A stretch of 18,444 bases of DNA from Hydnum rufescens UP504 (GCA_014904985.1 MU129350.1:1-18444), one strand, 5' to 3'. Shown: positions 1 to 8,357, counted from the first letter of the stretch. The notes: generated by a model from the letters alone, not told the origin. Made by a program: numbers and translations.

Positions 1-119
1 GGGGATAATATATTCCATTTATAATTATTTGTTTATTATCGCTATATTATACATATACTGCCCCAGGTCAGCAGGGCAGTCTGATGTTTCATTCTTATTC
101 TTGTTTATTTATTTATTCA

Positions 120-520
120 AAAATTCAATTTAAAAAAAACATACCACACAGCCTAGTGGGTGTGGTACCGTCCGTAGATCTCAAAAAAAAAAACAACTTA
201 GTAGCACCACACACCCGCTAGGGCGGGTGTGTGGTACCATCTATATAAATCAAAAAATAAAAAGTACTTAGTAGTTAGTAGCACCACACACCTGCCGGGG
301 CGGGTGTGTGGTACCATCTGTAGAAATCCAAAAAAAAAAGTACTTAGGACCACACCCGCCATAGCGGGTGTGGTGCCATCCATAGAAATCAAAAAAAAAA
401 GTACTTAGTAGCACCACACACCCACTAGGGCAGGTGTGTGGTGCCGTCCATAGAAATTTTAAAAAAAAAAGCACTTAGTAGCACCACACACCCGCTAGGG
501 CGGGTGTGTGGTGCCTTCCA
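120..520 (-). repeat. Outer sub-array of six short hairpin units, about 69 bp each
   Basis: Six copies of hairpin H1 lie close together at 142-167, 206-235, 283-312, 349-374, 413-442 and 483-512. Stems are up to 13 bp; for example 206-218 pairs with 223-235 around the loop TAGG. Spacers are A-rich on the plus strand and hold a shared 'GTACTTAGTAGCACC' motif. Read on the minus strand each spacer has a T-run followed by TTTCTA. Hairpin H2 is absent here, unlike the longer units inside. The same short-unit module begins at 18361 in FB-3; FB-2 has only one such hairpin (about 8680-8712), so copy number varies between elements. Confidence 0.8.
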
Positions 521-2400
521 TCACTTCATCGGGTTCGGCTGGTTTTCAAAGGGTCAAAGGGGGGGGGATGTCGCAGGCGGCATCTGTTACATGATAACCT
601 AGGATAAATAAAATATATGTTAGCTCTGAACAAAAAGTAGCGCAGAAAGAGCAACTCCTGCTGCTCTTTCTACGCCACCTGCTAAACGGAAACAAAAAAA
701 AGACCTTCTGTACCACACACCCCCGCTGAGGGGGGTGTGTGGTACCGGGCGTTGCTGCCTTGGGGACTCGGATGGGCGTTCGCCCGGCTCATTGGTGGCC
801 ATTTGGGGGGGCATGGCTTGGTGGTTCACCGTTGTGCGGGTTGTTGTTTCGGGAGCTTCGGATTCGATCCTAGAATGATAGCATACATTAGTATAAAAAA
901 AAAATTCGAAGTGACGCAAAAGGAGCAGCTTGCGCTGCTCCTTTTGCGTCGCCGTACGTGTAAAAAATTTAAAAAAATACCTATAGTACCACACACCCGC
1001 TTTGGCGGGTGTATGGTACTCATTTTGGCCCGCAGCCACGTACCTCCCACTGTCGGGTTTTCAGGCATGTACTCGTTGAGGGGGAGCGAGATCTAGAAGA
1101 AAAAATTTAGATTAGTAAAAAGTTAAAAGTGACGCAAAAAGAGCAGCTGTTGCTGCTCTTTTTGCGCCGCTATATCTATGGGGAACGGGACTCACCTTAG
1201 ATGACCACACCTGCCACAGCGGGTGTGTGGTCTGGCCCGGTTTCACTCCTCGGTTCGCTGGTCGGGTGTGGTGAGTTGTCGTGGTTAGGGGGGTTGGTGG
1301 GGGTCGTGGGTTCAGATGAGAACCTAGAAATCAGGATAATAAATAAATAAATAACATGTTAGTAAAAAAGAAAAAAGAAGCTGCGCCAAAGGAGCAGCTT
1401 ATGCTGCTCCTTTGGGGCAATCACATTTATACCTAGATATTACTTACCTTAAAATTACTACACACCCGCGGAAGTGGGTGTGTGGTTCGTCGGGTCCCAT
1501 GGTCTTGCGCCGTACGTTCTTGTTCGGGGGTTTTGTTTGGTGGGTGATCATTGGCCGGTCATTGTTGGTGGGTTTCGTTCGGCACTCGTTGCTTTGGCAG
1601 GTCGTGTTGTTGGTTTTCGTTTGGCCGGGGCGTTGTCATTTCCACCGGGGGGCAGTTCCTTTGGCGGGTCTTCATTTTGCTGTTGGTAGTAAGGCGATAA
1701 CCTAGTATAATAAATAACGTGTTAGTAAAAAATTAAAACCAGCGTAAAAAGAGCAGCATCTGCTGCTCTTTTTATGCCATTGTGGGTACACGACGTTACT
1801 TACCTTGTATAGAACCACACACCCGCCGCAGCGGGTGTGGTTCTCGTTGCCACCTCTCGGGCCTTTGTTTGGCGTCGTTCTGTTTCGGGGGTTCGGGTGT
1901 CGTTTGGCGTGTTGCTGGGGCTCTGGTGGTGTCTCATCATTTTCACCTGGACCCAGGGCTAGGACCTAAAATAATAATAAGGGTGTTAGTGGATGAAGTT
2001 TAATGCAGCGCAAAAAGAGCAGCTTTCGCTGCTCTTTTTGCGCTACAGTATCGAATTGGAGGGGGGGAACTCACCTTAAATCGTACCACAACCCCGCTGT
2101 GGGGGGTGTGTGGTTCCTGGGGCCACCCTTGGGTGGTCTTTGTTTGTTTTGGTTTTGTTCTTGCTGTCCGCCCTCGTCGTGTGGCGGGTTTTCGTCCCGG
2201 GCCTCAGACCATAATCTAAAATACTCAAAACCACATTAGTACAAGACCTCAAAGCAACGCAAAAAAGAGTAGCCTTCGCTACTCTTTTTGCGCCATGATA
2301 TATACTAAAAAAGAAACTCACCTTATGACCACACACCCGCAACACGCGGGTGTGTGGTCATGTGGTCGCCTTTCTGGGCTGTTGCTGGGTGTGGCTGCGT
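521..2400 (-). repeat. FB-1 left hairpin/intron array (seven units, minus strand)
   Basis: Read on the minus strand this is a chain of exon-like and intron-like segments. Intron-like intervals with GT donor, CTAAC/CTAAT branch motif and TAG acceptor are 2216-2321, 1966-2074, 1702-1803, 1324-1447, 1093-1195, 870-980 and 599-704, mostly 102-111 nt long. H1 hairpins ending each exon are at 2327-2359, 2085-2114, 1812-1843, 1457-1486, 1203-1232, 986-1019 and 710-745. H2 hairpins inside the introns are at 2258-2292, 2008-2043, 1741-1778, 1381-1419, 1131-1168, 913-950 and 640-676. Exons are T-poor in this sense (A-poor on the plus strand: 3 A in 1501-1560). Reading frames across the region are inconsistent between units, so I do not call protein genes here. 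Splicing is inferred from motifs only. Confidence 0.7.
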
Positions 2401-2473
2401 AGTTGCGCAATTCAACGCCGCAATTGCCGGGAGTTAAAAAGCGCCCAAGTGCCGTGCTACAGGCAAAATCCAT
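1959..2473 (-). CDS. Putative spliced short ORF at the start of the FB-1 left transcript
   Basis: If the two innermost introns are removed (2216-2321, 1966-2074), an ATG at 2473 opens a frame of 99 codons that ends in TAG at 1961-1959. It begins MDFAC, runs through H1 as '...HTPACCGCVVIR', crosses into exon 2 and stops two codons into exon 3. The first residues match the mirrored plus-strand ORF starting at 2987, as expected from the palindrome; one indel changes the frame between them, but both re-enter the same frame at H1. No domain is recognised. T-poor sequence makes long open frames likely by chance, so this is a weak call. Confidence 0.2.
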
Positions 2474-2499
2474 ATTAATAGCAAGTACCTAGACATGAA

Positions 2500-2640
2500 A
2501 TAAATACTATATAATATATATTTGTCCAAAAATGCGAAGAAGATGACGATAATAAGTCAGAGCTCAAACAAGGCACGATATGCCTAATTGAGAATGGATT
2601 GGGCCACTTCTATGAGTCATAATTGGCCCAAATTAAAATA
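2500..2640 (-). promoter_or_regulatory. Putative promoter for the FB-1 left (minus) transcript
   Basis: On the minus strand, reading away from the axis, there is a CCAAT box (2626-2622), a perfect palindromic ATGAGTCAT site (2620-2612; the TGACTCA core bound by Gcn4/AP-1-type bZIP factors), a second CCAAT (2602-2598) and a TATATTATATA-type box near 2523-2510. The first plausible donor lies about 200 nt downstream at 2321. The set mirrors the plus-strand promoter exactly because both lie in the palindrome. Activity is inferred from motif order and spacing. Confidence 0.45.
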
Positions 2641-2819
2641 TAATAATATTAAATGGGTACCCCCACATGGGCGACTAGTTATATTGGACGATTCTGGCAC
2701 TTTTTAATTTTTCATGCCTTCAATTCCCTATTTAGGGAATTGAAGGCATGAAAAATTAAAAAGTGCCAGAATCGTCCAATATAACTAGTCGCCCATGTGG
2801 GGGTACCATTTAATATTAT

Positions 2820-2960
2820 TATATTTTAATTTGGCCAATTATGACTCATAGAAGTGGCCCAATCCATTCTCAATTAGGCATATCATGCCTTGTTTGAGCT
2901 CTGACTATTATCGTCATCTTCTTCGCATTTTTGGACAAATATATATTATATAGTATTTAT
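2820..2960 (+). promoter_or_regulatory. Putative promoter for the FB-1 right (plus) transcript
   Basis: Two CCAAT boxes (2835-2839 and 2859-2863) flank a perfect ATGACTCAT site (2841-2849). A long TATATATTATATA box follows at about 2940-2952, roughly 77 nt after the second CCAAT. This order and spacing resemble a standard fungal RNA polymerase II promoter. The T-poor first exon-like segment starts a few tens of bases later and reaches its donor at 3151. Together with its mirror at 2500-2640 it would act as a bidirectional promoter. Confidence 0.5.
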
Positions 2961-2986
2961 TTCACGTCTAGGTACTTGCTATTAAT

Positions 2987-3480
2987 ATGGATTTTGCCTG
3001 TAGCATCGGCACTTGGGCGCTTTTTAACTCCCGGCAGTTGCCGGCGTTGAGTTTGCATCTCCTTCCGCATCTCCGCAACCACAACAGGCAACCGCCTGGA
3101 AAGGCAACCACACGACCACACACCCACCGTTGCGGGTGTGTGGTCACAAGGTGAGTGTTTTTTTAGTAGATACAACGGCGCAAAAAGAGCAGCGAAAGCT
3201 GCTCTTTTTGCGTTGCTTTGAATTTTTATGCTAATGATTCGTTTATTATTCTAGGTTGACTTGTCCAGGGTACGACGGAAGCCCACGAAACAACAAGGGA
3301 TCGGACGGCAACACGATGCACAGCAACGCGACACGCGCCAACGCGACACACGCTAGCACGACACGCGCCAACATGACACGCCAACACGACACACGCCAAC
3401 GCGACACATGCCAATGCGACACACGCCAACATGGCATGTGCCAACACGGCCAACACGACATGCGCCAACGCGCCAAATGA
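2987..3480 (+). CDS. Putative spliced short ORF at the start of the FB-1 right transcript
   Basis: An ATG at 2987 lies about 35-45 nt after the TATA box. With the intron 3151-3254 removed the frame is open for 129 codons (164 + 226 nt) and stops at TGA 3478-3480. Exon 1 carries RQLPAL, LRNHNRQPP and, through H1, CGCVVTR. Exon 2 is a low-complexity stretch of NAT/RQHDTRQ-like repeats ending QRAK. The homologous ORF in FB-2 (12000-12422) keeps the frame across its own intron and also ends QRAK before TGA. No known domain is recognised. Exon 2 is extremely T-poor (3 T in 3301-3360), which suppresses stop codons, so the open frame is only weak evidence. A non-coding transcript is equally possible. 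Confidence 0.3.
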
Positions 3481-4405
3481 GGACCCCAGGTACCACACAC
3501 CACGTTGCGGCGGGTGTGGTACTATTCAAGGTGAGTCCCGCCCCCCAGTACCTGCACCCGCGCAAAAAGAGCAGCGAAAGCTGCTCTTTTTGCGTGGTGT
3601 TTAACTTTTAACTAACATATAACATTGTATTGTAGGTCATCCCTTCCCACGCAAACGAATGCGGACGCGAAAACCCCAGCAGCCCCGCCTGTCCACACCT
3701 GAACGATGGGGATCCTGTGCAAACCGCCCTACAAACGAGCCCGGAGTACACGGCCCCAGTACCCCGCACCCGCCACAGCAGGTGCAGGGTACTACAAGGT
3801 TAGTTTTGTTTTTTTGTTTTATTTTTTATTCTTGTGGCACAAAAAGAGCAGCGTGAGCTGCTCTTTTTGTGCTGCATTGATGTCTAACTAACTTAATATT
3901 GGTTTCTTTAGATCCTAGACTAGAACCCGAGCCCAGCCCACCACGAATCCGTGAACACGCCGCGAACGAAAGCCATGAACAACCCCACGAACGGGGCCTT
4001 CGACGACGCCCCCTCGAGGGACCGGAGCCCAGGCCCCCAACATGGGTGGATGAGCCACACACCCGCTGCGGCGGGTGTGTGGCCATATAAGGTATATTGT
4101 TTTAATAGCTACAACTGCGCAAGAAGAGCAGCAGTCGCTGCTCTTCTTGCGTGAGTTTTAATTTTTAATTAACATATTTAGTATTCTAGGTCAAGATGTC
4201 CCACCCCAACGCGCGAAGATACGCAGCCACGAGCCCAAACCCGCAGATGCCAGGACCCCAACGAAACCCCGCGCCTGGTTACACACGAACAAATGAAGGA
4301 CAACAAATGAAAACCCACTCCCTCGAGGGAGCGCACAAATGGAACCGGCCCCGACCGGGGCATATGAACCCCACCCGCTGCGGCGGGTGTGGTGGGTATA
4401 TGCAG
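3063..4405 (+). repeat. FB-1 right hairpin/intron array (plus strand)
   Basis: Four well-formed intron-like segments are at 3151-3254, 3531-3635, 3799-3911 and 4092-4189 (98-113 nt). Exon-like segments between them are 276, 163 and 180 nt, and the last, 4190-4405, is about 216 nt and has no following intron. H1 hairpins end at about 3144, 3523, 3793, 4083 and 4400, each a few bases before a GT donor. H2 lies in each intron, for example 4117-4151, where two bases in each arm changed together (AAGAAG/CTTCTT instead of AAAAAG/CTTTTT). Exon lengths are not multiples of three in a consistent pattern. The array is the mirror-image counterpart of 521-2400 in organisation, but its exon sequences differ. 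Confidence 0.7.
3290..3476 (+). repeat. Degenerate minisatellite in exon-like segment
   Basis: Short variable repeats of the type CAACRCGACACRC follow one another through this exon. The same position in FB-2 (about 12690-12810 and, more weakly, 12330-12470) has related repeats with different lengths, which accounts for part of the exon length variation between copies. Confidence 0.7.
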
Positions 4406-4613
4406 GTGCGTGACCTGCAGGAACCACGCCCCCCCCCCCTGTGGTGGCAGATCCTGGGGGGGATAATATGTATATAATAATAGTAGTAATAATAATAACA
4501 ATAATAAATAGTAAACAAATAATAATAATAATAAATAATCTAGCACAGCCATGGATTGGCTGACAGATGGCCAAAAACTGAATTGAAATTGCCCGATTTC
4601 GGCTGTAAGGTCT
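4406..4613 (+). promoter_or_regulatory. Outer A/T tract, possible poly(A) region of the FB-1 right transcript
   Basis: After the last H1 the sequence passes a C-run, GGGGGGATAATAT, and then about 75 nt of AATAATAATAAA-type repeats (about 4466-4543). It then holds CTAGCACAG and reaches the terminal repeat. Several AATAAA hexamers occur. The left ends of FB-1, FB-2 and FB-3 show the reverse complement (TTATTTATTTATT) at the matching place. This could be a 3'-end-processing region for the outward transcript, but no cleavage site can be seen from sequence. Confidence 0.4.
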
Positions 4614-4689
4614 GGGGGACCTATTAGGTACCATTTTCTGCCCCGAAAGTGGTACCTAAATTAGGTCCCCCCCGTGACTGACCAGCCTG
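4614..4689. repeat. Right terminal inverted repeat of FB-1
   Basis: 4614-4672 folds on itself: a GGGGGACCTA..TAGGTACCA arm pairs with TGGTACCTA..TAGGTCCCCC around a loop containing CTGCCCC. The following GTGACTGACCAGCCTG corresponds, inverted, to the outer CACCTTGGTCAGTCAT of the left ends at 8283 and 18012, with a few changes. The terminus is thus both a terminal inverted repeat and a stem-loop. Beyond 4689 the sequence is a branch site and acceptor of FB-0. Confidence 0.75.
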
Positions 4690-7150
4690 ATTTACTAACA
4701 TTCATTATTCTAGGTTCCTTCCCTCTGCTACCCGAAGAATGCACCGACGAGACTCAGGACAAAATATGAGGGCACGCACAGCCGCCCAGGACCCCAAGAC
4801 TCAACTATCCGCGACCTATAGAATGATGCCTGCCACACCCGCTTCGGCAGGTGTGGTAATATTAGGTATTTTTTTTTATTATGGGGTGGATGATGACGCC
4901 AAAAGAGCAGCCCCGCCTGCTCTTTTGGCGTTGCTTCTGTTATTTTTTTTTAAACTAACATATTCATTATTCTAGATTTTCTCCCTCCGCCAAACTCCCC
5001 ATCCGAAGAACACACAGACAAGGCCCGGGCGAAATACGGGGGTGCGTGCAGCCACCCAGGACCCCAACCCTTGTGTATCCCCAACCCCTACAACGACGAA
5101 TCAAGTACGGCACTGCACACCTGCTTCAGCGGGTGTGTGGCAATCTTGGGTCAGTTTTTTTAAATTACGGGGTGTATTACGACGCCAAAAGAGCAGCACT
5201 AGCTGCTCTTTTGGCGTGGCTTATGTTATTTTTTTTTTACTGACATATTACTTAGTCTAGGTTCTTTCTCCCTCCATTCGAAGAATGCACAGACAACATC
5301 CACCACGAAATATGGGAGCGCACAGCCACCCAGACCCCAACTCGCAACCTATATGACAACGAAACAAGGATGGCACCACACACCCGCTTCGGCGGGTGTG
5401 TGGCAATATTAGGTGAGCTTCTTCATTACAGGGTGTACGGCAATGCCAAAAGAGCAGCCCTGGCCCCTCTTTTCACGTTGCCTTTGAGTTTTTTTTTCTT
5501 TACTAACATTTTACTATTCTAGGGACCTTCACGCTGCAATATCCGACCTGACGAATGCACCGACCAGACGCAGGGCAAAACGCAGGAGTGCGCAGTTGCC
5601 TAGACCCCGACTTTTGATTATCCGCAATGCAATCTATACGACTACGCAACAAATACGGTGCCACACACCCGCCGAAGCGGGTGTGTGGCAATATTGGGTG
5701 AGCTTTTTCATTACGGGGTGTACGATGACGCCAAAAGAGCAGCACCAGCTGCTCTTTTGGCGTTGCATATGTTATTTTTTTTTAACTAACATATTACTTA
5801 GTCTAGATTCTTTCTCCCTGCGTGAAACCGCCCTGAAGAATACACAGACAACGCCCACCCCGAAATACAGGAGTGCGCTGCTGCCCAAGACCCAAACCCT
5901 CGACCATCCGCAAGTTATACAACGACGGATCAAATACGATGCCACACACCCACTGAAGTGGGTGTGTGGCAATATTATGTGAGTTTTTTTTATTACACGG
6001 TTTATGATGATGCCAAAAGAGCAGCACCTGCTGCTCTTTTGGCATTGCTTGTATTATTTTTCTACTAACATATTGATTATTCCAGGTTCTTTCTCCCTGC
6101 GCAAAACCCCACCCAAAGCCAGCACAGACAAAGGCCAAGGCAAAATACGGATGTACACAGGCACCTGAAAGCCCAGCCCCGAACACCCACGGTGACCACC
6201 ACGACGAGTTAAATACAATACCATACGCTGCTGCGGCAGGTGTATGGTATTAGTAGGCGAGTTTTCCACATACTACAACACCAAAAGAGCAGCATCAGCT
6301 GCTCTTTTGGCATTGCTTGGATTCTTTTTTTATTATTAACATGCATGCTCATTATTCTAGGTCTTTTCTCCCACCACGAAACTTCACCCGCCCAAGAATA
6401 CATAGACAAGGCCCAGGGCGAAATATGGGTGCACGCACAGCCACCCAAGATGACCCTCAAGCATCTCTACATGACAACGAATCGAATACGGTGCCACACG
6501 CCTGCTTCGGCAGGTGTGTGGCACTATTAGGTGAGTTTGTTTCATCACATGGTGTACCACGATGCCAAAAGAGCAGCACTAGCTGCTCTTTTGGCATTGC
6601 TTTTGTTATTTTTTTTAAAAACTAACATACTGATTATTCTAGGCTTTCTCCCTCCGTGAAACCTCCATGCGACGAATGCACCGACAAGGCCCGGGCGAAC
6701 TACGGGCGCCCGCACAGCCACGCAAGATTCCAACGCTCGACTATCCACAACCAATACAACGATGAATCGAATACAGTGCCACACACCCGCCAAAGTGGGT
6801 GTGTGGCTATATTAGGTGAGTTTTCCCATTATGGGGTATACCACAACGCCAAAGGAGCAGCACCAGCTGCTCTTTTGGCATTGCCTTGGTTTTTTTTTGC
6901 TTCTACTAATGCATTTGCTATTCTAGGTACCTTCTCCCACTGCGAAACCCCACCCAAAGCCAGCACAGACGAGGCCCAAGGCGAAATACCGACCTACGCG
7001 GCCACCCGAAAGCCCAGCAACCACAATGAGAAATTAAATACGATACCACACACCTGCTTCGGCGGGTGTGTGGTACTATTAGGTGAGTTTTTCTTCACGG
7101 AGTGTACTACGGCGCCAAAAGAGCAGCACCAGCTGCTCTTTTGGTGCCAT
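4690..7150 (+). repeat. FB-0 right hairpin/intron array (nine exon-like units)
   Basis: Intron-like segments are 4866-4975, 5150-5260, 5413-5522, 5698-5806, 5979-6085, 6257-6360, 6531-6642 and 6816-6926. All are 104-112 nt, with GTGAGT-like donors (GCGAGT at 6257) and ACTAACAT...TTCTAG ends. Exon-like segments between them are 152, 174, 152, 175, 172, 171, 170, 173 and 156 nt. These lengths fall in all three phases, which argues against one conserved protein frame. Each exon starts with a TTCTTTCTCCCT-like tract, carries a GACAAGGCCC...CGCACAGCCACCC core and ends in H1. The final donor at 7083 has an H2 but no clear acceptor. H2 at 5447-5480 is decayed. H1 at 5941-5970 and at 5660-5689 differ by a paired A/T for G/C change. 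Confidence 0.75.
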
Positions 7151-7428
7151 CTGTCTGTCTTTTTTTTAATTACAACACCAACCCCCCAATACTCAAAACC
7201 TGCGCAAGCTATCTGTAAACTGGCGACTCCGCCAAATGAAAACATATGACCCCGGGGGTATCTGTATAAATAATAATAAATGAATAATAATAATAATAAA
7301 TAATCATAAATACTTATGTGGTCTAGCACAGTGGTTGACCAGAAGTTGGCCCAATAAGGCCCCAATGGGACCCCAATTGGCACCCAAGCCACAACCAAAG
7401 TGGTGGACTGGGGCCCCAATAGTGTCTG
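7151..7428 (+). promoter_or_regulatory. Outer A/T tract of FB-0, possible poly(A) region
   Basis: After the last H2 there is non-repeated sequence, a C/G-rich spot (CCCCGGGGG at about 7250) and then AATAATAATAAA repeats at about 7267-7316. TCTAGCACAG follows, as in FB-1 near 4542. The arrangement is the same as at the FB-1 right end, so this is a conserved outer module. A role in 3'-end formation is inferred. Confidence 0.4.
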
Positions 7429-7502
7429 GTACCTACTTAGGTACCAAATCATGCCCCAGAATAGACACCTAACAAGGGGGTCACATATGGCTGTCCAAGG
7501 TG
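7429..7502. repeat. Right terminal inverted repeat of FB-0
   Basis: The segment holds GGTACCTACTTAGGTACC, then a spacer with TGCCCC, and ends ATGGCTGTCCAAGGTG. The reverse complement, starting CACCTTGGACAGCCAT, aligns with the left ends CACCTTGGTCAGTCAT at 8283 and 18012. The last element base is taken as 7502 because the gypsy frame resumes at 7503 (AAA AAT GCC, Lys-Asn-Ala). Confidence 0.75.
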
Positions 7503-8282
7503 AAAAATGCCTTCGTATCAGCCCCCGTCCTCTGCCACTTCAACCCTGAATTACGCATCATTGTAGAAACTGATGTGTCCGACTACGCCATCGCTGCAAT
7601 CTTGTCACAAATCGACGAGAACAATGAAGTTCGACCCATCACATTCCGCTCGCGATCAATGCAAAGCGCAGAACTAAACTATGACATCCACGACAAGGAA
7701 CTCCTTGCAATCTTCGACGCCTTTGGTGCCTGGCGAGCATATCTCGAAGGAGCCACGCACACAGTTTCCGTCATCACAGATCACAAAAACTTGGAGTACT
7801 TCACCTCCACGAAACTCCTCACTCGTCGACAGGCGTGATGGTCAGAATACCTCTCCTCCTTTGACTACATCATCATCTATCAACCAGGACAACTGGGAGG
7901 AAAACCAGACGCCCTCACAAGATACCCCGATGTTTATCCACCTGAACGAAATGAGGTATATGCAACTGCGAACCCGCAAAACCTTCAAATGATCATTCGC
8001 GACTGCCAAACCTCTCGACTCGGACACAGCTCTTAGCACATACTTAAGAGTGACCCTCAATGACCACCCTCTCGACTCTGAAACGACTCTTGCACTGATT
8101 CACGAAGGCACTCATGATGACACCCTCGCAACGCAAGTGCGTGAATGCATCGAGACCAACAAAGATGACTTGTCAGCCCCCCCCACCTTCTTCTCACTCG
8201 CAGAGGATGCGACATTGCTACTACACAAAGGACACATCTACGTCCCCGACTATCGCAATCTCCACCTCAACATCCTTCACGC
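7503..8282 (+). pseudogene. Ty3/gypsy retrotransposon pol fragment (RNase H and start of integrase)
   Basis: The translation shows the RT-RNase H connection (KNAFVSAPVLCHF) and then RNase H: ETDVSDYAIAAILSQ with the first catalytic Asp, NYDIHDKELLAIF with the Glu, ITDHKNLEYF with the next Asp, then YQPGQLGGKPDALTR. A linker with YATANPQNLQ follows, and the beginning of the integrase zinc-binding region (GHIYVPDYRNLHLNILHA). It is broken: an in-frame TGA at 7836-7838 stands where the family has Arg-Trp (CGA to TGA would explain it), and the frame shifts by one near 8000. FB-0 cuts it on the left and FB-2 on the right, just before the family's His-rich motif. RT, the rest of integrase and the LTRs are not here. 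Confidence 0.9.
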
Positions 8283-8357
8283 CACCTTGGTCAGTCATCT
8301 AAGCCTACCTAGTTAGGTACCACTTTTGGGGCAGATAATGGTACCTAAGTAGGTCCC
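8283..8357. repeat. Left terminal inverted repeat of FB-2
   Basis: The terminus reads CACCTTGGTCAGTCATCTAA, then CCTAGTTAGGTACCAC, a spacer with GGGGCAG and GGTACCTAAGTAGG. The inner part folds into a stem-loop of about 16 bp around a TTTGGGGCAGATA-type loop. It matches the FB-3 left end at 18012-18086 almost base for base and the FB-0 right end (7429-7502) when inverted. Confidence 0.85.

Larger units (their letters stand above)
2401..3062. repeat. Central ~660-bp palindrome of FB-1
   Basis: Two arms of about 330 bp mirror each other around an axis at 2731/2732 (CCCT-ATTT-AGGG). Only a few differences are visible between the arms, mostly single-base indels and transitions, for example an extra C in the left copy of the 'ATTGGCCCAAATT' segment and CACGAT against CATGAT. 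The spacer is only about 4 nt, so the strand can fold back almost completely. Its outer edges grade into the first exon-like segments of the two divergent arrays. The high arm identity, compared with the diverged arrays outside, points to recent origin or ongoing homogenisation of the arms. Confidence 0.9.
1..4689. mobile_element. Foldback element copy FB-1 (left terminus outside window)
   Basis: This is a large inverted-repeat element. A minus-strand hairpin/intron array (about 120-2400), a central palindrome (2401-3062), a plus-strand array (3063-4405), an A/T-rich 3' tract and a terminal inverted repeat ending at 4689 follow in order. Position 1 matches position 18230 of FB-3, which lies about 218 bp inside that copy's left end, so FB-1 is probably about 4.9 kb long. 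No transposase, polymerase or integrase reading frame is visible. The right end lies inside an intron-like stretch of another copy (FB-0), so the insertion is nested. Mobility is inferred from multiple copies, inverted termini and nested insertion; the target duplication cannot be checked because the left end is missing. The superfamily is unknown. Confidence 0.75.
4690..7502 (+). mobile_element. Right-hand part of foldback element copy FB-0
   Basis: The segment begins in the middle of an intron-like stretch (CTAAC at about 4693 and acceptor TAG at 4711-4713) because FB-1 has inserted upstream of it. It contains eight complete intron units, an A/T-rich outer tract and a right terminus at 7502. 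Its H2 hairpins use GCCAAAAGAGCAGC...GCTGCTCTTTTGGC rather than the GCAAAAAG form of FB-1, so it is a different sublineage. Its palindrome and left arm would lie before the window. Its right end interrupts a Ty3/gypsy pol reading frame at 7503. Confidence 0.7.

Noticed and set aside
142..512. Regularly spaced palindromes resembling a CRISPR array
   Set aside because: The conserved part is the hairpin with A-rich spacers that are nearly identical to each other; there are no cas genes and the context is eukaryotic.
3226..3498. Minus-strand frame rich in Cys, Val and Ala
   Set aside because: It is the complement of the CAACRCGACAC minisatellite in the sense exon and has only low-complexity repeats.
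4190..4477. Plus-strand frame after the last FB-1 acceptor as a C-terminal coding exon
   Set aside because: Its frame does not connect with the upstream putative ORF, which stops at 3480, and FB-2 has a fused, different exon there.
5727..7146. GC-rich stems followed by T-runs resembling bacterial terminators
   Set aside because: The T-runs are the pyrimidine part between H2 and the branch site of intron-like units in a fungal genome; an intrinsic bacterial terminator makes no sense here.
6656..7249. 197-codon open frame in FB-0
   Set aside because: It reads straight through two intron-like segments and their hairpins; neighbouring units do not keep the same frame, so it is an accident of T-poor exons.
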